DNA of 64,000 nt from Cadophora sp. MPI-SDFR-AT-0126 (lineage: Eukaryota; Ascomycota; Leotiomycetes; Helotiales; Ploettnerulaceae): positions 124,001-188,000 of the forward strand of contig JAGMVK010000016.1 in NCBI GenBank assembly GCA_020747065.1, read 5' to 3'. Position numbers and translations under genes: made by a program. Position 1 is the first letter of the stretch, and the number at the start of each line of letters is the position of its first letter. The notes below the pieces were generated by a model. The model was not told the origin of the DNA. It ran no database searches and saw only the letters and a list, made by a program, of their open reading frames with translations. This document shows positions 56,470 to 64,000 of this stretch, one piece after another.

Positions 56470-57140
56470 AAAACTCGTCGCTTTTAATAATTAATATCTT
56501 TATTTTTTATTAATAAAAAAAGCCTAAAATTAAAGATTTATATTATTTATTACTCGGGCTTTAATATTCCGAAGTGTTATTAATTTCATATTACGTAATA
56601 TTACGAATTAAGAATTTAAAGTAAAGAAATTTCTCGCTAACAAATTTAGTGTAAAATCGAATTTTTAAATTTCTTTAATAACTTTTGTAATTATTATTAG
56701 TTTTTTTTAAAACTTTTAATAAAGTTATATTTTATATATAACCTTACGATTTCTAAGTTTAAAGAAAATTCTATTAATAGTAATTTTATAATTAAGTAAA
56801 TTATCAAGTCCTATACAAAATATTTATATGAGAAAAATTAATTACTTAATTAAAAAATAATTACTAATACATTTCTATTAAAACTTTCTAAAACTTTAGA
56901 TTTATATATAAACCTTCTATTATATAAATTTCAAGTACTTTTATTTATTTATTAAAAAGCTATTTATAAGTGATTTTTGACGTTTTTTGTATATAAAAAC
57001 TAGGATTTAAGATTACATAATAATTTACAAAGGAAATTACAAATCGCTTCGTAAATCTAATCACTTAAGTATAAGAATTGTAAATATAAAAAAAGTATTT
57101 AATATTATTAATTAGTTGTGTTTTTATTAATACCTCAAAA

Positions 57141-57205
57141 TCGCGTTTTTTTGGTGTAAAGGGTGGCCGGAAGGTGGGGGTGGCCGGAAGGGGGGGGTGG
57201 GACGT
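57141..57205 (-). repeat. Right terminal inverted repeat with internal duplication
   Basis: About 65 bp; same blocks as the left end, but CCTTCCGGCCA occurs twice in tandem, which explains the extra ~17 bp. Confidence 0.8.
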
Positions 57206-57207
57206 TA

Positions 57208-57705
57208 GTATCGGCTTCAAGGTGGCAGACTGGAGGTCAAAATTACAGTCTGGCGGGAGAGATTCCCGTGGTGATGAGTGAAAATTCAATTCACTACCGA
57301 AACTTGTTGCTAGCGTTGGCGCATTTAAAAGATGAATAAATGAAGGTGATGGGCGGCTCCGTAAGTGCTGCTTAACCCGGCAAGTTAGCCAAGAAACGTC
57401 ATGCTGTTAGCGAGGTCAGGCAAAAGTAAATAAAGAGTGAATTCGTACGCCACAAACACAAAAACTCGTCGTTGCAGGGCCGCAGGGCCCTGCAACGCCT
57501 AGATTGGCTCTTTTGTCAGGCTCTAGCGTCAAGCACTTCTACAAAAGAGACCTGCTGTGATTTTCTTTCCTGAACTCCAAACCACAAACTGCCTCATCAA
57601 CAAACTTTTTGCGCCCCCCCAGCCTCATCCACACAAGATCATACCTTCAAACTCACAAATCCATCATCAGAATAGATACTCTACTATCCAATCAACCAAG
57701 AAGTC
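57208..57705. other. Intergenic region, promoter of coiled-coil copy B
   Basis: About 500 bases. It contains the hairpin at 57471-57496, a C-run near 57616-57622 and the pyrimidine-rich leader of the next gene. Confidence 0.4.
57471..57496. repeat. Perfect GC-rich inverted repeat (hairpin)
   Basis: 11-bp arms GTTGCAGGGCC and GGCCCTGCAAC separated by GCAG. No T-run follows. The preceding AAAAACTCGTCG also occurs inside the left end of the TIR element (near 56469-56480). Confidence 0.6.
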
Positions 57706-58491
57706 ATGGTGAGCACCATCTATTTCTTAGTATTGATTAAGGATAACTGACAACACACAGAAAAAGCAAACTATCGCGAGCTTTGACTTTAGTGGCAGCA
57801 GCACGGAACAGCACGACGTCATGATCAGAGATGAGGAGAAGCCTAGTACCACCAACACCATGGGCCGTAGGTATAAGCTGTTTTCGAGATTTGCAGAGGA
57901 AGTCCGACAGGCCGCGACACCAAGAGGCGAACAGGTCCATGCTGCAGGTAGCGCAAACTCTCCTTAATCGGCATCATTGTCGTTGCTAACATATCCATAG
58001 GTTCTTCAGATATCCTCGCTCAACATCATGATGAAAAGTTAGACAAGGCTAGATCGATGGTGGCAGAAAAGCGAAGACGAGTTATCGATGACTTGATTCA
58101 TCCTCCAGCAAAGCGTGCTGCCCTGCCTCCTATTTCGTTTCCACCAACTGCAACACCAAGAAAACGTCATATCATCTCTCAACTCGCTGAGGATAACAGC
58201 ACTCTTGAAGATGACAACGAAGAGTTGAAGAAGGAAGTCCGCACTCTTAGAGGTGATAAGGAAGAATTGAAGAAGGAAGTCCAGCGTCTGAAGACACTTC
58301 AAAATATCCCAAAGCATCATCCGCATGATGTAGATTTGGTCAAGACACTACGATCAACTATTCAATATCAGGCGTCGACGATTGACAGAATCCATCGAGA
58401 GATTAGTGACATGGCTGAGACGTCCAAGGACATCACGACTTGGCTCAACGAGATCGCAACAGACGACACCACCAAGCCTACTGATACATAG
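57706..58491 (+). CDS. Coiled-coil protein of a local family, copy B
   Basis: Join 57706-57708, 57761-57947, 58001-58491; 226 residues. The first exon is just the ATG, followed at once by the donor GTGAGC. After a polar N-terminus there is a basic patch (MVAEKRRRVIDDLIHPPAKR, possible nuclear signal) and a strong coiled coil (EDDNEELKKEVRTLRGDKEE; two similar heptad blocks LKKEV-TLRG / LKKEVQRLK). It ends TTKPTDT. Spliced UTR units follow at 58519-58568 and 58625-58689, as after copy A. Function unknown; a small nuclear or scaffold protein is possible. Confidence 0.65.
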
Positions 58492-59011
58492 TGGTGATTT
58501 CTACACGCAACATCATGAGTAAGTATTTCGTGCTAGCATTCCTGGTGTCACCGCTAACAATTGTGCAGAATGATATTGAAGATTAGCGGAAAACGTACCC
58601 GAACCATAGAGAGAACGACACCTGGTAAGTTCCCTTCACTTCAGAGAGAAGCAGTACATGATGGTGTTCCTCATCTAACTTCTCCTAGTACCAGCATCTC
58701 GGTGATCGTTCTACTTCTCTCGTGGAATCATTTAACCATTGATGCTTTCGCTTGCACATCCCTTCGCATCAGAACCTCGGGGATCATATTTCTCTCCCCT
58801 TTTCATGCCTCCAATGAACCAGAAATCATCAGGATTTTCCGTGGTTGGATGAAAAGCGGGACCATCATGTACAATAGCATATCTGGTGCTTGCCTTTGGC
58901 AGGTCCCTCTGAATCAGCAAACAAGGGATATTCACCACCTTTATGCGCTTGAATCGTGCTGTGACTTGTGTGGATTAAAAAGAGGCGACTTGACAGATCT
59001 CTATAAGCGGC
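58492..59011. other. 3' flank of copy B with a minus-strand short frame
   Basis: Two intron-like units (GTAAGT...GTGCAG; GTAAGT...CTCCTAG) follow the stop of copy B. On the minus strand at 58732-58938 a short frame reads STRYAIVHDGPAFHPTTE and FWFIGGMKRGEKYDPRG, weakly like the repeat seen after copy A. I cannot decide whether it is a gene end. Confidence 0.35.
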
Positions 59012-60048
59012 TCATAATTCTACAACCTCAGGGCTGTTTCCCAAGTCAACTGTACTCTGATACACGAGAGCAGCATTGATTAACAAGCCGCCATTTCCAC
59101 CTCTGGGTCCAACCATCAATCTCTGCCAAAGAATCCCCTTGAATCCATAATACACAACCATTAGAGAATCCCACCAGGCAAGACTTGGTAATACGTCGGC
59201 AATGATTCCTCCCTTCTTCCTATCCATCAACCTCTCGTATGCAACCTGTCCCTCGTCCCAGAAAACTGCTTCTCGACCATGTCCTGAGTGTACGTGCCCA
59301 AAGACATGAAGTCGTGGTTTCACACGCCAGATTTCCTTGAGCAAGCCAGCACATCCGAGGTTGAGGTCGAGATGATAGCGTGGAGGGGTATGGGTAATGA
59401 GTACATCTGTCTCCATTGGGATCCGATTTTCCCAGGGGTCGGAAGACCGGTCATATTGAAATCTAACCTGTCAGCCTGATCGGTCACAGACAAAGAGTCC
59501 ACTTACGCCATCTCACTACCACCACATTTAGGAATATCTGGAGCTCCATAAAAATTGAGCTTCCGTCCGCCTTTGAACTTCAAAGTGATAGCTTTATTCT
59601 CGAGGTAATGAAGAGACCTAAAGTTCAACTTCTTGCCCTTGTCCTCGTCCCTCCTTGACTTTGGATCAAAATAACTGTCATGGTTCCCCGCGATCAATAT
59701 CTTCTCCCTATGAGGCAAGCCAGCCAGCCAGTCCAATTGCGCTTGGATTTCCTTCACCGTGCCTGCATTCGTCAAGTCTCCAGCATGTATCAAGACATCC
59801 CCATTCGGAATATCTTGCGTATTGGTATGTGTATCCGAAATGCAGACAACCTTCACCCTAGGCTTGTCCTTGCGGGGCTTGAATGAGGCGCCGCGAAGGC
59901 TCAGAAGGATGGTGTAAATCGTAGATACAAGGAATCGTAGAGGCGAATCGAGAAAGTGGTCGAGAGCTGTAGGAGGGTCGAAAATGCTTCTGCGACGGGA
60001 CCACGGCCATTGAGCAGGCCTGGGAGGTCGGGTTGTTGATTGCGACAT
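59012..60048 (-). CDS. Calcineurin-like metallophosphoesterase (MPPED/ser-thr phosphatase type)
   Basis: Complement join 59012-59462 and 59507-60048; 330 residues from ATG 60048. All metallophosphoesterase blocks are present: VVCISDTHTN (D-x-H), IHAGDLTNAG (GD), AGNHDSYFD (GNHD), VLITHTPP (H) and HVFGHVHSGHG (GHxH). So a two-metal active site is expected. The short form with this block spacing is like the MPPED/rhamnogalacturonate-lyase-adjacent fungal group. Intron 59463-59506 (44 nt, GTAAGT...GGTTAG) restores MAFQYDRSSDPW. A hydrophobic stretch at about residues 30-50 may be a membrane-near helix. Substrate unknown. Confidence 0.9.
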
Positions 60049-60495
60049 TGTTGGAGGGGTAGGAGGTCGTGGCACTTGGATAGTTCCAAGGTGGAATAAC
60101 TACCGGTATTGGCTATGCAAGCATTCAGCGGCAAGATGCCTTGATCGTGAAGACTTCATTGAAGCTTGGATACCGGAGGGTTAATTGGTATGAAGTGTCC
60201 TCTGGGAGATGCTGGTCCAAGGTTGCATCGACGTCCCAAACGGCGCGAGTTGGGCGGGGAAGATCAGCAACAGGGATGAGCTTCCCTGAACTGCAGCTCG
60301 ATTCGACGCCCGATGCCAATGCCATCGCAGGCGACGTCATGCCACTGAAGCCAGGAAGCCAGCCTTGCCTTGCTGTCCCACGGCGGTAGAATGCCAACTT
60401 CTTTGAACCCTTCTTCTTCTTATTCTTCCTCTTCTCCGTCTGCATTTCCAACATCCTTTACTCTCGAAACAGCGTCTGTGATCTGGGAAGGAGTC
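60049..60495. other. Divergent promoter, metallophosphoesterase and anoctamin
   Basis: About 450 bases. An in-frame upstream ATG at 60391 could lengthen the anoctamin by 35 Ser-rich residues; I prefer the later start. Confidence 0.45.
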
Positions 60496-63048
60496 ATGGC
60501 TACAGTCAAGAGTCTCTACGAACCCAATTCCAAGACAGGCAGTGCTTTGCACACCAATCTGGAGTATGCCCCTCATGTCCACATGTAAGAAGAAGGCTAA
60601 TTAGATCAGCGTTGACTATGTGATTAATTACCGCTTTACAACAACAGGTATGCCCTTGAATCTCTCGTGAATACATCTCTGACCATTGGCAGGGAAAGCG
60701 CAAGCCGAAGAGCAATTCATCAAGCTGATTCAAGCCCTCAACGATGTCGGATTAGCTACCGAAGTTCGAAATAACGAAAATTGTTCCCTCCTGATATTTG
60801 TCAAAGTGGCTTCCGATAAGCACCTAAAGGCAGAGGTCTACCGATCAAGAATCCAAGACTGGCTATATGGAGTACGAACTGCTGCCCCAGAGAAAGAGAT
60901 GCAAAAGGCAATCGACGATGAACCTATTACCGAAGCCGAACGCCTGCGCCTTACATACCTGTTGATCACCAAGTCGACGAGCGACGGTGGAGCTGGAATC
61001 ACACCTAAGGAGGGAGAATGGAAAGGAGTAGAGTCGATATTCGCTCTGCATGATCATACATTCAACAAGGCATGGATCAAGGACATCACCTCGAAATACT
61101 TCCTCAATGCGCAAGACTTGGTCGCGATCAAGGACAAGTTTGGAGAGAGGATTGCATTCTACTTCTCGTTCCTGCAATCCTATTTTCTCTTCCTCACATT
61201 TCCTGCCGGATTTGGAGCATTCTCATGGCTGATACTTGGTCAATTCTCGCCCGTATACGCAATTATCAACGGACTATGGTGCATTGTCTTTGTCGAATAC
61301 TGGAAGAAGCAGGAAACTGATCTTGCAGTCCAATGGGGTGTCCGGGGAGTCTCCAAGATTCAACGGAAACGTCCTGCTTTCCAACATGAGAATATCATAA
61401 GAGATCCGATCACTGGCGAAGATGTCAAGATATACTCACCAGCAAAGAGGCTTGCAAGACAATTACTTCAAGTCCCATTTGCTATTGGTGCAGCTCTTGC
61501 GCTTGGAAGTTTGATTGCAACATGCTTTGGAATCGAAATTTTCATCTCCGAGGTCTATGATGGTCCATTTAAAGCTTATCTGGTAAATCCACTCCCTGGG
61601 AATTCTGAAGTCATTCTGACTGTGTAGGTGTTCTTGCCAACAGTGATCCTCACAACCGTGATGCCCACTCTCTCTGCCCTCCTGACAGGATTTGCATCTA
61701 AATTGACTGATATTGAGAATTACGAAACTCAGGATGGTAGGTGCTTCCAAATGTTCATCCTACAAGTCTAATACTCTGCAGCATACGAGGCCGCTATGGT
61801 CTCGAAGATCTTTATTCTCAACTTTATCACTTCCTATCTACCCATATTTCTTACAGCCTTCGTCTATGTGCCATTTGCACAAATCATCGTACCCTACCTG
61901 GATGTCTTCCAACTAGCTGTCAAGCCGTTCGCCGAAAACGAAAAGCAAATGTCTACGCCAAAGGTCGGATTTCAGATCAATCCCGACCGACTCAAGAAGC
62001 AAGTTATCTACTTTACGGTCACAGCTCAAATTGTTAGCTTTGCGCTCGAAGTTATCGTTCCATTCGCCAAGAGGAAGGTCTTTCACAAAGTCAAGGAAGT
62101 GCAAGCAGACCGAGCTGCTAAGCGTGGAGGTGATGCTGGAAATGTTTCGATGGATGATCACCCAGAGGAGGCAGAGTTCTTGACTCGCGTGAGGAATGAG
62201 GCAGAGTTGGATGTTTACGATGTGACGACTGATTTCAGAGAGATGGTCGTTCAATTTGGTAAGTCATGTTCAAATGGGTTTATTGAGATTGCTGACAAAA
62301 ACAAGGTTATCTATCCCTATTCTCTGTTGTTTGGCCATTGACAGGCGTTTCATTTTTCATCAACAACTGGATTGAGCTGCGTGGAGATGCCTTAAAGATT
62401 GCTTTGGAGACTCAACGCCCTGTTCCGTGGAGAGCTGATTCCATCGGTCCATGGTTGGATGCGCTAGGATTTTTAGCCTGGTTGGGAAGTCTGACCTCCG
62501 CCGCTCTTGTCTATCTTTTCAGCGGAGACGGTCTCGGTCCATCTGGTACTCCCTGGGATATCAAAGTTTGGGGTCTTCTTTTGACAATGTTCTTCTCCGA
62601 ACACATCTTCCTTACAGTACAGCTTGGTGTGCGCAAAGCTTTGAGTAAGCTTGATAGCCCAGGCTTGCAGAAAGAGCGATCGGAGAGATATCTTGTTCGA
62701 AAGTAAGTCAGTCCATCTAGTGCACCGAACTGTGACTGATTAGGACAGGAAATACTTGGAGGAAAGTATCGGCAGAGAAAAGGCCGATACTGCAGCTGCT
62801 GGTGGAATCTGCGCTGGCGAGAAGATTAGCAGGAGTACACTGGAAGAGGAAGCCAGACAGTCAACACTCAAGGGACATGGCACCCCAGAGGAGAGATTCT
62901 GGGGCAGACAAAGGGGTCAAGTGGAAACTATTGCTATCGGCAAGAGTTTCATAGCAAAGGTATGTTGGTGTTGTCAACCTGAGGATTTTCACTAAGGTCT
63001 CCCAAGGCAGCACCGAACGAGAGTAAGGCGTCGAAGAAGGAGTTGTAA
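60496..63048 (+). CDS. ist2: Anoctamin/Ist2-like ER-plasma membrane tether or ion channel
   Basis: Join 60496-60563, 60610-60647, 60693-61582, 61628-61736, 61782-62258, 62306-62702, 62749-62959, 63007-63048; 743 residues. The start MATVKSLYEPNSKTG joins through a 46-nt intron to TNLDVDYVINYRF and a 38-nt exon 2, then KAQAEEQFIKLIQALND: the N-terminal domain of fungal TMEM16/Ist2 proteins. Eight or more membrane helices follow (FSFLQSYFLFLTFPAGFGAF, FLPTVILTTVMPTLSALLTG, ILNFITSYLPIFLTAFVYVP, SFFINNWIELRGDA). Ist2 ties cortical ER to the plasma membrane and helps ion homeostasis; related fungal proteins are lipid scramblases. The C-terminus is short and Lys-rich (ESKASKKEL). All introns are 45-47 nt. 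Confidence 0.9.
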
Positions 63049-63274
63049 TAGAGCAAGGAGGTGCATGGTATATGAGATTCAGCATTGGATCTTGGATGTC
63101 GGAAGGTTAAGGAGGCTCAGGATAAAAATGGGTCCGCGTATTCAATTGAGCGTTTATGAAATGAAATGAAATGATTTTCCTTAGCCTTTAGTCAAGCGAT
63201 ACTGTAATTTCGTCGAATTGATAAGCAATGGAATGGCAAAAGCATGACAATGTGCTCGTTTAAATGGAGACCTG

Positions 63275-64000
63275 TCACCATCCATCTCCAAGGGGGATAT
63301 TTTGACCATTCAACCACCACCCACCCATGTCTTCGTCGAGGTGATAGCCAGCTGTCGTCTGAAACCCCACAGACTCTGCTCCTGCTCCGAAAGATTGCAT
63401 ATCAAAGATGTCCATATTCAACTCATCACTAATGTGCTCCTGTCTTACACTTGAAGCGATATTCGAATCGATATAGAGTCGGGCAATGTGGCAAAGGAGC
63501 TGATAAAGTCGAAGCGGGCCGCCTGGCGACTCAGATTTTGCGGGAGCTGGCATTAGGGAGTTCGCAAAGTCTTCTAGTCTGGAGAGCTCGATCTCATCTG
63601 AGAATTTTATGCATTTATTGAACAGAGTAATAAATGGGATAAAGGGCGTGTGTATGATTGCCCTAGACGTGGTTAGCCTCAATCTGGAAGGTTCCTAAAG
63701 CCATGGGTCTTTACCAGTTGGTGTACACCATCATCATCATGAAATGACGATTGTTACGCAGTAGCGTGGCGCATTCCTCATGGACAACCAGCGCAGCATG
63801 TGCAGCTTCTATGATACCATCAGGACCTTCTGGTGGCGCAGGAATTATTTGTAGAATCAGTGTCAGCAAGGAGTAATGCATGCTCAGCTTTATCCGCAAG
63901 TAAAAACGCCGCATACGGTCCCCAGCAAGATTAGGGTCGACAAGAGAGCTCTTCGTGAAGTGATCAGTAAAGAATTCAAACTGTAAATCATCTAAGTGGG
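63275..64000 (-). CDS. Fungal transcription factor, C-terminal part (gene runs off the window)
   Basis: Complement join 63275-63662 and 63715-beyond 64000; the frame is open to the window edge (HLDDLQFEFFTDHF). The visible part is the C-terminal half of a fungal_trans-type regulator: RIKLSMHYSLLTLILQIIP, HFMMMMVYTNW|AIIHTPFIPFITLF, LLCHIARLYIDS. The 52-nt intron (63663-63714, GTAAAG...CTAAC...CTAG) joins YTNW to AIIHTPF. The end carries a short acidic stretch (SDELNMDIFDM). The DNA-binding cluster would be outside the window, so type (Zn2Cys6 most likely) is inferred. Confidence 0.78.

Larger units (their letters stand above)
56421..57207. mobile_element. TIR DNA-transposon relic (Tc1/mariner-type), RIP-degraded
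   Basis: Element 56423-57205 (783 bp) is flanked by TA on both sides (56421-56422 and 57206-57207), the target duplication of Tc1/mariner elements. Left end ACGTCTAACCCCCCCC then TTCCGGCCACCC and TTTTACACCAAAAAACGC; right end in reverse complement begins ACGTCCCACCCCCCCC with the same following blocks. The right terminal repeat carries an extra tandem copy of the CCTTCCGGCCA block. The interior (about 56470-57140) is extremely AT-rich with no open frame of note, as expected after repeat-induced point mutation. No transposase remains. Confidence 0.8.

Noticed and set aside
60564..60609. 25-nt intron with donor GTAAGA in the first anoctamin intron
   Set aside because: Too short to splice; the donor GTATGC at 60564 gives a normal 46-nt intron and the family text TNLDVDYVINYRF.
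1..64000. CRISPR arrays, bacterial operons, phage genes
   Set aside because: None seen; gene structure is eukaryotic throughout.

Overview
The window is nuclear DNA of a filamentous ascomycete (Pezizomycotina). The signs are short GT-AG introns (mostly 43-55 nt, with CTAAC or CTGAC branch sites close to the acceptor), Zn2Cys6 and C2H2 'fungal_trans' regulators, many MFS transporters, a GPI-anchored eight-cysteine wall protein, an Ist2-type anoctamin, and an AT-rich transposon relic that looks RIP-mutated. A leotiomycete (Helotiales-like) is my best guess from protein flavour only. Splice sites were read by eye and chosen so that the reading frame and family motifs stay continuous.

Layout. 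1-11.3 kb is mixed: an NmrA-like tail, a membrane RING-H2 protein, a GPI-anchored wall protein, a secreted S33/TAP-type hydrolase, a small membrane protein and the Set1/COMPASS subunit Ash2. At 12.25-12.39 kb lies a tRNA-Asn(GUU) gene with two interruptions: the expected 12-nt intron after the anticodon, plus a 51-nt insertion at position 25/26 that looks exactly like a spliceosomal intron. 13-21 kb is a compact sugar-use block: an MFS sugar transporter, a divergent Zn2Cys6 regulator and an intracellular GH3 beta-glucosidase. Both enzyme-side promoters share an exact 12-bp motif. Next come a small NAD(P)-binding protein and an acyltransferase-3 membrane enzyme.

26.7-36.1 kb looks like an aromatic/phenolic breakdown or detoxification cluster: a phenol-hydroxylase-type FAD monooxygenase, a C2H2/fungal_trans regulator (with a 16-nt micro-exon), an MFS transporter, a PhlG-like C-C hydrolase and a GFA-domain protein. 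37.9-40.7 kb is a decaying patch: a cytochrome-b5/FMN L-lactate-dehydrogenase-type gene with two frameshifts, and a secreted/GPI-type gene broken in several places. 40.8-46.4 kb holds an MFS transporter, an amidase and a Zn2Cys6 regulator, a likely amide-use module.

46.5-58.6 kb is gene-poor and repeat-affected. It holds a tiny two-exon gene, two paralogous coiled-coil genes plus a third inverted fragment of the same family, a cytochrome-b5/acyl-CoA-dehydrogenase fusion, an intronless GC-rich bacterial-looking NmrA-type gene (transfer candidate), and a 783-bp TIR element flanked by TA. 59-63 kb returns to conserved genes (a metallophosphoesterase and an eight-exon anoctamin/Ist2 homologue). 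The window ends inside a Zn-cluster-type regulator on the minus strand.
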